Assembly: GCA_947625045.1 (NCBI GenBank)
Contig: CANQMW010000017.1
Location: 1-64,000, forward strand
DNA length: 64,000 nt
Reading direction: 5' to 3'
DNA from: an uncultured Oscillospiraceae bacterium
GTDB lineage: Bacteria; Bacillota; Clostridia; Oscillospirales; Oscillospiraceae
Each line of letters begins with the position of its first letter. Position 1 is the first letter of the stretch. This document shows positions 50,870 through 60,160 of the stretch, in pieces. The translations under genes and the position numbers were made by a program. The notes under the pieces were generated by a model. That model made no database searches, was not told the origin of the DNA, and was given only the letters and a program-made list of their open reading frames with translations.

Positions 50870-52669
50870 ATGCGGAAAGAGCTTGAATATCCCTTTGACA
50901 GCCAGTATCTTCTGCGGAAGAAGAAGTCCCTGCGGCGGGAACTGCTTCAGACGCCGAACCTCATGGAGAAGCATATCGCCATCTTGGGCGGCTCAACGAC
51001 CCACGAAGTGAAGAACATGCTGGAGCTGTTCCTGCTGGACCAGGGCATCAGGCCGGTGTTTTACGAGTCGGAGTACGACCAGTACTGGCAGGATGCCATG
51101 TTCCCCAATGCCGAGCTGGAGGCGCTGGCGCCGGATGTGATATACATCCACACTACCAATCGGAACATCACCGCCTGGCCGGAGCCGGCGGACAGCCCGG
51201 AGCAGGTGGACGCCCTGCTGGAGCAGGAGTACGGCCGCTTCGCCGCCATGTGGGACAAGCTTCGGGAGAGCTATAAATGCCCCATCATCCAGAACAACTT
51301 TGAGTACCCCTTTTTCCGGCTCATGGGCAATCAGGACGCCAGCAACATCCACGGCCGGGTGAACTTCGTGACACGGCTCAACATGAAGTTCTATGAGTAC
51401 GCGCAGACCCACGACGAGTTCTATATCCACGACATCAACTACCTGGCCGGGGACTACGGTCTGGAGAAGTGGGCGGACCAGTTCTTCTGGCACATGTACA
51501 AGTACGCCATGTGCATGGACGCCATCCCCCGGGTGGCCTTCAGCGTGGCGAATATCATAAAGTCGCTGTACGGGAAGAACAAGAAGGCCTTCGCCCTGGA
51601 CCTGGACAACACCCTCTGGGGCGGCATCGTGGGGGACGACGGCGTGGAGAACCTGGCATTGGGTCAGGAGACCTCCATGGGCCAGGCCTACACGGAGTTC
51701 CAGGCTTATCTGAAGGAGCTCAAGAAGCTGGGCATCCTGCTGAACGTGGACTCTAAAAACGACCATGACAACGCTATCGCGGGGCTCAATCACCCGGACG
51801 GGGCCCTGAAACCGGAGGACTTCATCGTCATCAAAGCCAACTGGGACCCCAAGAGCGTGAATCTGGTGCAGATGGCCCAGGAGCTGTCCCTGCTGCCGGA
51901 GAGCTTTGTGTTCGTGGACGACAACCCGGCGGAGCGGGAGATCATCCGCCAGCAGGTGCCGGGCGTGGCCATCCCGCCCATGGAGAAGGTGGAGAACTAC
52001 ATCACCGTCATCGACCGATCCGGGTTCTTTGAACTGACCAAGTTCACCGGGGACGACCTGAAACGGAACGAGCAGTACAAGGAGAACGTGGCCCGGGCCC
52101 AGCTGCAGAGCAGCTTTGCAAACTACGATGACTACCTGCTGAGCCTGGAGATGTCGGCGACCATCAAGCCCTTCGAGTCCATGTACATGGCCCGGATCGC
52201 CCAGCTCACCAACAAGAGCAACCAGTTCAACCTGACCACGAAGCGGTACACCCAGGAGGAGATAGAAAAGACCGCAGCGGACGAGGGGTATGTCACCCTC
52301 TACGGCAAGCTGACGGACAAGTTCGGCGACAACGGCGTGGTGGCGGTCGTCATCGGGAAGATAGAGGACGAGCGGCTGGACATCATCCTGTGGCTGATGA
52401 GCTGCCGGGTCTTAAAGCGGGATATGGAGTACGCCATGATGGATCTGCTGGCGGAGAAATGCCGGGCACAGGGGTTGAAGGAGATACGGGGGTATTACTA
52501 CCCGACCCTGAAAAACGGCATGGTACGGGATTTCTACGCCCTGCAGGGCTTTGAGAAGATATCCGAGGACGAGGAAGGGAACACCGTCTGGAAGCTGGAT
52601 ATCAGCCAGGGATACGAGAAGAAACAGCACGTTATCGCCGTGAACGGGCAGGAAGAGCATGGAGCGTGA
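50870..52669 (+). CDS. FkbH-like HAD-IIIC protein (probable acyl-ACP loading enzyme)
   Basis: FkbH proteins move a glyceryl group from 1,3-bisphosphoglycerate onto an acyl carrier protein. The HAD domain shows FALDLDNTLWGGIVGDDG with the paired catalytic Asp (about residue 241), LNVDSKND and FVFVDDNPAERE. The N-terminal 230 residues are the usual FkbH extension. The C-terminal region (about 420-590) resembles a GNAT-like domain. The length of 599 residues suits the longer FkbH group. GGAGAAG precedes the ATG. It heads an operon that includes an ACP gene, which supports a loading role; the exact acyl group is inferred. Confidence 0.87.
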   Translation: MRKELEYPFDSQYLLRKKKSLRRELLQTPNLMEKHIAILGGSTTHEVKNMLELFLLDQGIRPVFYESEYDQYWQDAMFPNAELEALAPDVIYIHTTNRNITAWPEPADSPEQVDALLEQEYGRFAAMWDKLRESYKCPIIQNNFEYPFFRLMGNQDASNIHGRVNFVTRLNMKFYEYAQTHDEFYIHDINYLAGDYGLEKWADQFFWHMYKYAMCMDAIPRVAFSVANIIKSLYGKNKKAFALDLDNTLWGGIVGDDGVENLALGQETSMGQAYTEFQAYLKELKKLGILLNVDSKNDHDNAIAGLNHPDGALKPEDFIVIKANWDPKSVNLVQMAQELSLLPESFVFVDDNPAEREIIRQQVPGVAIPPMEKVENYITVIDRSGFFELTKFTGDDLKRNEQYKENVARAQLQSSFANYDDYLLSLEMSATIKPFESMYMARIAQLTNKSNQFNLTTKRYTQEEIEKTAADEGYVTLYGKLTDKFGDNGVVAVVIGKIEDERLDIILWLMSCRVLKRDMEYAMMDLLAEKCRAQGLKEIRGYYYPTLKNGMVRDFYALQGFEKISEDEEGNTVWKLDISQGYEKKQHVIAVNGQEEHGA

Positions 52670-52671
52670 CG

Positions 52672-53499
52672 ATGAGCCAGTTTGATATGGAACAATGCGC
52701 GCAGCTACGCAAACAGATATTCATTACCGGCTATAAGGGGGGCATGGCCCATCTAGCGTCGTGCTACTCCTGCCTGGAGATCATCTATACGCTGTACAGG
52801 AAGGGCGTCCTCCGGTATGACCCGAAGGACCCGGCCTGGAAAGACCGGGACAGATTCATCCTCAGCAAAGGCCACGGCGCCCTTGCTCTTTATACCGTCC
52901 TTTGTGAGGCAGGGCTCCTCGCGGAGGGAGAACTGGAAACGTATCTGCAGCCGGGCAGCCATATCGGCGGTGAACCGTACAGAAGGGAAGCCTCCTGCAT
53001 CGAGGCAACGACAGGTTCCCTTGGACATGGGCTGTCCATGGCCGCTGGCATGGCGCTTGGACAGAAGCTGGACGGAACAGATGCGAAGACATATGTCCTG
53101 CTGGGAGATGGGGAGTGCCAGGAAGGCAGCGTATGGGAAGCGGCGATGACGGCGTCTTCTCTATCGCTGGATAACCTCGTGGCGATCCTGGACGCGAATG
53201 AACTGCAAAAAACAAGACGGGTGGACGAGATCCTCAAAGTAGTTGCATGGCAGGAAAAATGGGAGGCCTTTGGCTGGACTGTGCGGCATGTGGACGGGCA
53301 TGATACAGAGCAGCTGAAGCAAGTTTTGACAGAAGCACCGAATGCCGGAAAACCAACGATAGTGATAGCGCACACAGTAAAAGGGAAAGGGGTGCCGTTG
53401 ATGGAGAATAACCCAATCTGGCATTTCAGGCTTCCGAACAAAAAAGAACGGGAGAAATTTCTGCAAGCGCTTCAAATCACAGACGAGGAATTAGGGTGA
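52672..53499 (+). CDS. Transketolase-like protein, N-terminal (thiamine diphosphate) half
   Basis: 275 residues with ILSKGHGALALYTVL, GSLGHGLSMAAGMALG and the diphosphate-binding GDGECQEGSVWEAA ... NLVAILDANELQ. Together with the next gene it forms one split transketolase, a frequent arrangement in biosynthetic clusters. It would transfer a two-carbon ketol unit. ATG 52672 follows GGAG and overlaps the fkbH stop region; the track's GTG is three codons earlier at most. Its place beside ACP and FkbH genes suggests that the C2 unit is used to build the acyl group rather than in central metabolism. Confidence 0.88.
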   Translation: MSQFDMEQCAQLRKQIFITGYKGGMAHLASCYSCLEIIYTLYRKGVLRYDPKDPAWKDRDRFILSKGHGALALYTVLCEAGLLAEGELETYLQPGSHIGGEPYRREASCIEATTGSLGHGLSMAAGMALGQKLDGTDAKTYVLLGDGECQEGSVWEAAMTASSLSLDNLVAILDANELQKTRRVDEILKVVAWQEKWEAFGWTVRHVDGHDTEQLKQVLTEAPNAGKPTIVIAHTVKGKGVPLMENNPIWHFRLPNKKEREKFLQALQITDEELG

Positions 53500-53502
53500 A
53501 TC

Positions 53503-54423
53503 ATGAACAGTGCTTTTATTGGGGCCCTTATGGAATTGGCTGAAAAGGATACCAGGGTCTTGTACTTGACAGCAGACAGCGGAGAAGGCGGCCTGGATAA
53601 AGTTTTTCGTATGAACTTTGCAGACAGGTCATATGATCTCGGGATAGCAGAACAGAATATGGTGGCGGCAGCCGCGGGTCTTGCGTGTACCGGGAAAATA
53701 CCATTTGTGTTTACAGCGGCTCCGTTTTTGGTCTATCGAGCGTTTGAGTTCATCAGAAACGATATATGTATGCAGAATCTGAACGTCAAGCTGATAGGCT
53801 CGGGAAGCGGTATCTCCGTGGGGTCGCTGGGACCCACGCATCACACCACGGAGGACGCCGCGGTCCTGCGATCCCTTCCGAATCTGGTGATACTCTCTCC
53901 CGCGACGCCAAAGCAGGCGGCCGAGTGCGTGGAACTGGCGTACCGGCACACGGGCCCGGTCTATATCCGCATCGGGATGAACAAGGAAAAGGAGTTCTTC
54001 GGGGACGGCTATAAAATGGAGCTGTCCAAAAACGACGTGGTCAGAAGTGGAACGGATGCGGTCTTTTACGTCACGGGGAGCATCCTGGAGGAGGCCACGG
54101 AAGCGGCGGAGCGTCTGTCCGAAGAGGGTATTGAGCTGGAGGTCGTAAACGTGGGGACCATCAAACCCTTTGAGACGGACAGCGTCATTCAAAACGCGGG
54201 CAGATTCAAAAACTTCTTTACCCTGGAGGAGCACAACATCACCGGCGGCCTGGCAAGCATGATCGCCGAGATCATCGCCCGAAACGGACTGAGCGTCAGG
54301 CTCTGCCCCATAGGACTGGAGGACACTTTTGCAAAGGGCTACGGGACGCAGAAGTCCGTGAGGAAAGAAAACGCCCTTGACGCTGAAAGCGTATACAAAA
54401 GGATAAAAGAGGCGCTGGCATGA
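53503..54423 (+). CDS. Transketolase-like protein, C-terminal (pyrimidine and C domain) half
   Basis: 306 residues: the pyrimidine-binding domain with YDLGIAEQNMVAAAAGLA (the conserved Glu), GPTHHTTEDAAVLRSLPN, and a C-terminal domain with TIKPFETDSVI and EEHNITGGLASM. It partners the protein encoded 4 bases upstream. The first 300 bases are less GC-rich than the flanks. It overlaps the MaoC gene by ATGA. Confidence 0.88.
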   Translation: MNSAFIGALMELAEKDTRVLYLTADSGEGGLDKVFRMNFADRSYDLGIAEQNMVAAAAGLACTGKIPFVFTAAPFLVYRAFEFIRNDICMQNLNVKLIGSGSGISVGSLGPTHHTTEDAAVLRSLPNLVILSPATPKQAAECVELAYRHTGPVYIRIGMNKEKEFFGDGYKMELSKNDVVRSGTDAVFYVTGSILEEATEAAERLSEEGIELEVVNVGTIKPFETDSVIQNAGRFKNFFTLEEHNITGGLASMIAEIIARNGLSVRLCPIGLEDTFAKGYGTQKSVRKENALDAESVYKRIKEALA

Positions 54424-54848
54424 ACGAGTATCACTATTCCGATATCCAGGTCGGGCAGACGGAGAGTTTCACAAAAGAAATAACGCCGGAAATGGAGAAT
54501 GCCTTCCGTGGTATCACCGGCGACGAGAACCCGCTGCACAGGGACGATGCGTTTGCCCAAAGCGTCGGTGGCGGCAAATTCAAAAGCCACGTGGCATTCG
54601 GTATGCTCACCGCGTCCCTGTGCTCCACGCTGGCGGGGGTATATCTACCCGGAAAATACAGCCTGATACACAGTGTGGAACAGATATCCTTCAGAAAACC
54701 GGTCTATGCGGGGGATACCCTGACCGTCTATGGCACGGTGGAGAGCAAACTGGACGGATTGGACCTTATCCTGCTGAAGGTGAAGATCACGAACCAGGAG
54801 AGACAAAACGTCCTGACAGCCAGTATGAAAGTATTGGTACAACAATAA
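54420..54848 (+). CDS. MaoC-like (R)-hydratase, hot-dog fold
   Basis: 142 residues with the hydratase motif FRGITGDENPLHRDDAFAQ (catalytic Asp and His) and HVAFGMLTASLCSTL. Family members hydrate or dehydrate acyl-thioesters on CoA or ACP. With an ACP and a short-chain reductase downstream it would modify the beta position of the carrier-bound acyl group. It is coupled by ATGA to the transketolase half. Confidence 0.88.
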   Translation: MNEYHYSDIQVGQTESFTKEITPEMENAFRGITGDENPLHRDDAFAQSVGGGKFKSHVAFGMLTASLCSTLAGVYLPGKYSLIHSVEQISFRKPVYAGDTLTVYGTVESKLDGLDLILLKVKITNQERQNVLTASMKVLVQQ

Positions 54849-54869
54849 ATCAATCATGGAGGAAAGATC

Positions 54870-55112
54870 ATGACCAGAGAAGAAGCGTTTGTAAGGCTCA
54901 ACAAGGTGTTCCGCGAGGTCTTTGACGACGAGAGCATCACGGTAGGGGAGGCGACCACGTCCGAGGATATCGAGGACTGGGATTCCTTTGAGCACATCAA
55001 TCTTGTGGTGGCGGTGGAGAACGAGTTCTCTTTCAAGATCCCCATGGGAAAGGTCGTTACCATGAAGAACGTGGGCGAGATGGTGGATATCATTCTGGAA
55101 CTGGGGAAGTGA
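54870..55112 (+). CDS. Acyl carrier protein
   Basis: 80 residues, acidic and helical. The phosphopantetheine serine sits in DIEDWDSFEHINLVVAVE (usually DSL), a variant common in carrier proteins paired with FkbH. It starts after GGAGG and lies between the hydratase and the reductase. It is predicted to carry the acyl group from FkbH to the membrane acyltransferase, as DltC does for D-alanine. Confidence 0.92.
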   Translation: MTREEAFVRLNKVFREVFDDESITVGEATTSEDIEDWDSFEHINLVVAVENEFSFKIPMGKVVTMKNVGEMVDIILELGK

Positions 55113-55118
55113 CCTATA

Positions 55119-55853
55119 ATGGATGGCAACGCTAACGTATTGCTGGTCATAGGTGCGTCTTCCGACATGGGAATGGCGTTGATTCGGTCTACCCATCAGT
55201 GTTATGACTATATCATCGCCCACTATCGGCATATGAGCGACGAACTGGAGAAGCTCAGCCAGGAACTGCAGGACCGGCTGGTCCTCATACAGGCCGACCT
55301 CTCCCGGGAGGAGGAAGTCATTCATATGATCGGCAGGATACGGGACAGTCAGCTGGCCCCGACACACATCGTACATTTTCCTGCACCACAGTGTAACAAT
55401 CAGAGGTTCCATAAGATCGAATGGGAGACCATTCAGAATGAGCTCGACATTTCCCTCAGATCCCTGGTGCTCATCCTAAAAGAATTTCTGCCGGCCATGG
55501 CGAAGAAACGATACGGCAGGGTGGTGGTGATCCTGTCCTTTGTAATCAACGGAATGCCGCCAAAGTACTGCGCAAATTATGTTATTACCAAATATGCGAT
55601 GTTGGGCCTTGTGAGGGCACTGGCTGTTGAATATGCCGACAAGGGTATCACCGTCAACGGCATTTCGCCTGCCTGGGTGGAGACAAAATATATCAGCAAT
55701 ATGCACAGCATCCTGATCGAGAAGAATGCGCAGCTGAGCCCTATCGGCAGGAATCTTGTGCCGGACGATATCATCCCGGCGATTGATTTTCTCCTTTCGG
55801 AAAAAGCCGGGTGCATTAACGGAGAAAACCTCAGCATCACCTGCGGGAGGTAG
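55119..55853 (+). CDS. Short-chain dehydrogenase/reductase
   Basis: 244 residues with the cofactor motif VIGASSDMGMA, the catalytic Tyr-Lys pair in NYVITKYAMLGL, and an ending GCINGENLSITCGR like that of FabG (usually GG at the end). It probably reduces a keto-acyl group on the ACP. Asn/Ser of the usual tetrad are less clear: the serine position falls in VVVILSFVINGM. It starts 7 bases after the ACP gene. Confidence 0.87.
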   Translation: MDGNANVLLVIGASSDMGMALIRSTHQCYDYIIAHYRHMSDELEKLSQELQDRLVLIQADLSREEEVIHMIGRIRDSQLAPTHIVHFPAPQCNNQRFHKIEWETIQNELDISLRSLVLILKEFLPAMAKKRYGRVVVILSFVINGMPPKYCANYVITKYAMLGLVRALAVEYADKGITVNGISPAWVETKYISNMHSILIEKNAQLSPIGRNLVPDDIIPAIDFLLSEKAGCINGENLSITCGR

Positions 55854-55860
55854 AGGATCT

Positions 55861-57402
55861 ATGACGGTTACCTCGCTCGGCTATTATGCCTTGCTGTTAG
55901 TGGGCATTGCCCTATACTATGCTCTCCCGAAGCAGGGGCAGTGGGTCATGCTGCTCCTGCTGAGCATGGTGTTTTACTTTTGTGCGGCGCCGGCCTATAC
56001 GATCCTGTTCCTTTTGGCGTCTGCATTTTTTGCATATGTGGCCGGGATTGCGATGGACCGAGAGGGCGCGAACGGACTGTCCGCACACCGAAAGGCCGTG
56101 GCGGGGATCACCGTCGCGGCCGTGGTGCTCAATATCCTGCTGTGGTTCCTGCTCAAGGGCAGTTCCTTCTGGATGGTGGGCTCCAGGCTGCTCCACCGAC
56201 TTATCCCGGCGTTCCCGCAGCTCCGGGCACTGCCCATCGCCGGCGCCCTGGGTATGGGGTATTATACGGCCCAGGTCATCGGATACATCATCGACTGCTA
56301 TTGGGGCACGATAAAACCCCAGCGGAACTTCCTGAAGCTGTTCCTGTTCGTGTCATTTTTCCCACAGCTGACGGTGGGTCCCATCAGCCGCTATTCCCAG
56401 CTGGAGTGCCTGTATGAGAGGCACCGGTTCTCCTATCAGAATCTGTGCTTCGGCGCCCAGCGGATATTGTGGGGCGTTTTCAAAAAGCTTGTGATATCCG
56501 ACCGGGTCGGTCTCATCGTCTCGGGCATTTGGGCGGATACCGGCACGTTTGGCGGCGTCTGGCCGTGGGTAGCGGTATTTCTCTATCCCCTCCAGATATA
56601 TACGGATTTTTCCGGCTGTATGGATATCGTGCTCGGCTCGGCGGAACTGTTTGACATCCATATGCCGGAGAATTTCAAAAACCCGTTTTTCTCCCGGACG
56701 GTCCAGGAGTTCTGGCAGCGGTGGCATATCACGCTGGGAGCGTGGGCCAAGGACTACGTATATTATCCGGTCCTGAAAAGCAAGCCGATCTTGGCCATCG
56801 GGAAATGGGCCAGGAAACACTTCAGCAAAAAGACGGCCAAGAAGATCCCCTGGCTCGTCGGTATGGCGGTGCTCTGGTTCGTCATGGGCTTCTGGCACGG
56901 TTCGATGCGGCATATCGCGGGCGTCAGTGCGTGGTTCTGGACCATGCTGGTGGTGAGCGAGCTGTGCGCTCCGCTGATGGAAAAAGCTACGGCGCGGTTG
57001 CACATCGACACGGAGAGCACCAGCTGGATACTGTTCCAGCGTGTGCGTACATATGTGATATACTCCCTTGGGTGTGTGTTTTTTACCGCGGACAGCCTGA
57101 CACACAGCATAGACCACGTGAAGACGCTGGCAGGGGCCCTGGGAAGCCTGACGAGCTTTCAGGGGACCATTGCCGGCCTTGGTGTGACTTATGCCGATAT
57201 CAACGTTATAATAATAGGCGTCCTAGCGCTGGTTATCGTGGCGATCCTGCGGGAAAAATACGGGTATGCGCGGACCTGGATGCAGGGGCAGATACTGCCG
57301 TTCCGGTGGACAGTTTGGCTGCTGCTTTTCATCATAACCGTGCTCTGCGGCATGTACGGCCCGGGGTTCAACGCCCAGGATTTTATCTACGAGCAGTTTT
57401 AG
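55861..57402 (+). CDS. MBOAT-family membrane O-acyltransferase (DltB/AlgI-like)
   Basis: 513 residues with about ten TM segments. It has the family's YYTAQVIGYIIDCYWG, FFPQLTVGPISRY, FWQRWHITLGAWAKDYVYYP and the active-site His in MGFWHGSMRHI. DltB/AlgI proteins pass an acyl group across the membrane onto an exported polymer. The start ATG 55861 follows GGAGG; the track start 55756 lies in the SDR gene. ACP upstream and an SGNH-like protein downstream complete a Dlt-like set. Confidence 0.92.
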   Translation: MTVTSLGYYALLLVGIALYYALPKQGQWVMLLLLSMVFYFCAAPAYTILFLLASAFFAYVAGIAMDREGANGLSAHRKAVAGITVAAVVLNILLWFLLKGSSFWMVGSRLLHRLIPAFPQLRALPIAGALGMGYYTAQVIGYIIDCYWGTIKPQRNFLKLFLFVSFFPQLTVGPISRYSQLECLYERHRFSYQNLCFGAQRILWGVFKKLVISDRVGLIVSGIWADTGTFGGVWPWVAVFLYPLQIYTDFSGCMDIVLGSAELFDIHMPENFKNPFFSRTVQEFWQRWHITLGAWAKDYVYYPVLKSKPILAIGKWARKHFSKKTAKKIPWLVGMAVLWFVMGFWHGSMRHIAGVSAWFWTMLVVSELCAPLMEKATARLHIDTESTSWILFQRVRTYVIYSLGCVFFTADSLTHSIDHVKTLAGALGSLTSFQGTIAGLGVTYADINVIIIGVLALVIVAILREKYGYARTWMQGQILPFRWTVWLLLFIITVLCGMYGPGFNAQDFIYEQF

Positions 57403-57412
57403 GGTGACGACG

Positions 57413-59593
57413 ATGAAGAAAAAAAGATTTATCGAGGCGGTCGTATTTCTGGCGCTTGTCATAGGCGTCTTGGCTGCCCTCACAAAGATCACGACCAATT
57501 CAGGAGATTATCGCAACTTCCAGTGGATCCGAGGATTCTATGAGGAGAGAGAGAACTCCCTGGATGCCGTGCTTATTGGAGGGAGTACCGCATATGCCTT
57601 TTGGTGTGCACCTGTAGCCTGGGAGAATTATGGGATCACAGTTTATCCCTTTGCAAATAACAGCCAGCCTCTTGAGGCCGCTGAGTATATCATTAAAGAG
57701 GGCAGGAAAACGCAGCCAGATGCGTTATATATCGTGCTCGTCAATAATCTTTACTTTGATTACTCAGAGGCAGCGATTCATTTTGTGTTGGACTTTTTCC
57801 CGAATACAAATGAGAAGTATCAATTGACTAAAGTACTTCTTGACAATGGTGGATATGCACCTGAAGACAGGCTGGAGTTTTATGTGCCTCTATTCCGCTA
57901 CCATTCACGCTGGAATGAATTAACGAAGCTCGATTTTGATTATGAGCTTAATGGGTTAAAAGGCGGAAGTATATATAGCGGGTATTTGAAGGTCAGCAAT
58001 GACGTTTCCGCCAATTACCACAATACAGATAAACGCGCGGAGATAGATGGACGCATAGAGGAAGCGCTGGAGAATCTGATGGATTACTGCGAGGCGGAAA
58101 AGGTCAATATTCTTTTTGTGACCGAGCCGCTGGCACAACACGATGAGATCGTTGTGGCAGAATATAACACAATAAACGCGATGATAAATGAACGGGGATT
58201 TCCGACGCTAAATATGATGGATGTAATGGATGATATAGGGTTAGATCTGAAAAAGGACTACTATAACAATCATCATGTAAATATCCATGGATCTGTTAAA
58301 ACAACGGACTATCTCAGCCGGTATCTGATAGAGAACTACCATATTGAGGACAAGCGCGGTGACCCGGCATACAGCGATTGGGACGAGGCATACGACAAGT
58401 ATGTAGATATCATTGCACCGTTTGCGGTGGATTTTGAATACGCAGATACACACAGGGCCAACACGCTGCCGGCGCCGGAACTGACGGGAGTCAAAGTTAA
58501 CGGCGGAAATGCCCTCACGCTGACCTGGAAAAAAGTAAACGGCGCAGACGGCTATGGCGTCTACCGCCAAGAGGATAGGTCGGGCTGGCAGCGGATCGCT
58601 GACGTGGGAGCTGACATACTGACTTATCGGGATGAAAGCTGCATACCGACACATACGTATACCTATACGGTTGCGTCCTACAAGGTGGAAGACGGCGAAG
58701 TATACTGGGGAAGCTATGACTTTACAGGGGTAGCCGCTATCGAAGTACCACCCGCACCTGGAACACTGCAGGTTTCCAATGGTGCTGATTGCTTGTCCCT
58801 TTCGTGGGAGAAAGAAGAGGGAGCGGACGGATACCAGATATATAGAAGAGGCGCGTTAACGCGGTGGACGATGATTGCGGATATAAATGGGACGAACTAT
58901 ACGGATAAAGATTTTTTGGAGGGCATACCCTACCAGTACCGTGTCCGCGCATACAGCCTGAATGAGGCGGGCGAAAAGATCGCTGGGCTTTATTCTTATT
59001 GCATCTGGCTCCCTGAAATGACCGGCCCAGAGGTGACGGCAGAGCTCGTTGACGGTGTCCCGACCCTTACATGGCCTGAAATGGTAGGAATGACCAATTA
59101 TACCGTCACACGCAGGACCGACGGCGGAGACTGGGGACAGATCGCGGAACCGCTGGCAGCGGACTGTGTGCAGTTCCGGGATATCACCGCCACAGCGGGA
59201 GAAAGCTATGAATACCAGGTGACTGCCAATATCATCTACGCGAAGCAGACCTATACCTATCCCTCTGAAGCGGTGCAGGTCACGGCAGAGGCTGGTCTGA
59301 CAGCACTGGAGGCCCCGGAACTCCTGTTCTGCGAGCAGGTAGGCAACACGGTGCAGCTGGTGTGGGAGCCCTCTGCCAATGCTACCGCCTATCGCATATA
59401 CCGCATGGCGGAAGGGGAGGATACCTGGACGGTAGTGAATGCCTCCATTGGCGGCAATACCTACCAGGAACGGCCGCCCGCAGCGGGGACGTATACCTAT
59501 GTGCTCCAGCCCCTGCGGACAGAGAGCGGGTGTGTCTATTACGGGACATTTGACGAGAACGCCGCCGTGACCGCGGCATACGGTGTGGGTTGA
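57413..59593 (+). CDS. Membrane-anchored SGNH-like (DltD/AlgX-type) protein with FN3 repeats
   Basis: 726 residues. One N-terminal TM (FIEAVVFLALVIGVLAAL) is followed by an extracellular SGNH-like domain with LIGGSTAYAFW (Ser nucleophile), LVNNLYFD and a C-terminal DYYNNHHVNIHG that fits the Asp-His block. From about residue 350 come four fibronectin-III-like repeats, each with a signature such as GADGYGVYRQ, GADGYQIYRR, TNYTVTRR and ATAYRIYRM. It probably works with the MBOAT in the last transfer to the surface glycan. The first kilobase is visibly poorer in GC than the rest of the operon. ATG 57413 was chosen over the GTG at 57404. Confidence 0.78.
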   Translation: MKKKRFIEAVVFLALVIGVLAALTKITTNSGDYRNFQWIRGFYEERENSLDAVLIGGSTAYAFWCAPVAWENYGITVYPFANNSQPLEAAEYIIKEGRKTQPDALYIVLVNNLYFDYSEAAIHFVLDFFPNTNEKYQLTKVLLDNGGYAPEDRLEFYVPLFRYHSRWNELTKLDFDYELNGLKGGSIYSGYLKVSNDVSANYHNTDKRAEIDGRIEEALENLMDYCEAEKVNILFVTEPLAQHDEIVVAEYNTINAMINERGFPTLNMMDVMDDIGLDLKKDYYNNHHVNIHGSVKTTDYLSRYLIENYHIEDKRGDPAYSDWDEAYDKYVDIIAPFAVDFEYADTHRANTLPAPELTGVKVNGGNALTLTWKKVNGADGYGVYRQEDRSGWQRIADVGADILTYRDESCIPTHTYTYTVASYKVEDGEVYWGSYDFTGVAAIEVPPAPGTLQVSNGADCLSLSWEKEEGADGYQIYRRGALTRWTMIADINGTNYTDKDFLEGIPYQYRVRAYSLNEAGEKIAGLYSYCIWLPEMTGPEVTAELVDGVPTLTWPEMVGMTNYTVTRRTDGGDWGQIAEPLAADCVQFRDITATAGESYEYQVTANIIYAKQTYTYPSEAVQVTAEAGLTALEAPELLFCEQVGNTVQLVWEPSANATAYRIYRMAEGEDTWTVVNASIGGNTYQERPPAAGTYTYVLQPLRTESGCVYYGTFDENAAVTAAYGVG

Positions 59594-59713
59594 AAGAGAG
59601 ATTACGCCCCATTTCCAAAAGCATTCAAATGATTTGACTGCCCGGACGGCGCGCAGCTTTTGCCACAGAGTTCTGTCCTGAAGCGCCTACACCAGCGCCT
59701 TTCCTCTCATATT

Positions 59714-59757
59714 AACAGCGCCCAGCGGTGGGTATGCCGCGGGCGCTGTTTTCCTGT
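59714..59757 (+). terminator. Terminator of the fkbH operon
   Basis: AACAGCGCCC pairs with GGGCGCTGTT, with an inner GCGG/CCGC stem, followed by TTCCTGTTTC. It lies about 120 bases after the last stop codon. Confidence 0.75.
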
Positions 59758-59989
59758 TTCTGCGGCACATGCCGGGTCGACGAAGGGTAAGGAGCTGTCA
59801 GCTGAAATATTAACAAAACCACAATTTTGTTCTTAAAGATATGATATCAGCGCCTCCAAAAGGAAAAGATGGCGTGTATGTCGATCGCGCAGGACGGTGA
59901 AACGGGAACGTATGTGCATAGATGAAGGCTGTTGAGCCATACCAATGGACTCATGCGTGAGCTATAGTTGCCTGATTTGGAGAATATTT

Positions 59990-60160
59990 TACGTCTCGGG
60001 CAGCTTCGGCTACTTGCTAAACGACAGATAATGTGTTAAGATGCACTTTGTAAATTCATATTATACATACTTGTAGATTTGTCTATTTCGAATTTGGCTT
60101 GAGAAAGAAGGAACGGAAAGATGTGGACAGAGGGCGCGGATATCACCCAGAGAGGGTATC
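59990..60160 (+). repeat. Promoter-leader cassette, copy B
   Basis: The counterpart of copy A near 50329: GTCTC...CAGC, the -35/-10 pair, 78 bases to ATGTGG (75 in copy A), then GGCGCGGATATCACC. It overlaps the small ORF at 60121. Confidence 0.65.
60014..60042 (+). promoter_or_regulatory. Promoter B of the glycopolymer operon
   Basis: TTGCTA, 17 bases, TAAGAT, closely matching promoter A in hexamers and spacing. Confidence 0.6.

Larger units (their letters stand above)
59594..60120. other. Non-coding stretch with terminator and promoter-leader copy B
   Basis: 527 bases without a convincing gene. It holds the terminator of the acylation operon near 59714, a degenerate stretch including an 18-codon open frame at about 59870 that I do not believe, and promoter-leader copy B from about 59990. 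No tRNA or other RNA gene is visible. Confidence 0.6.
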
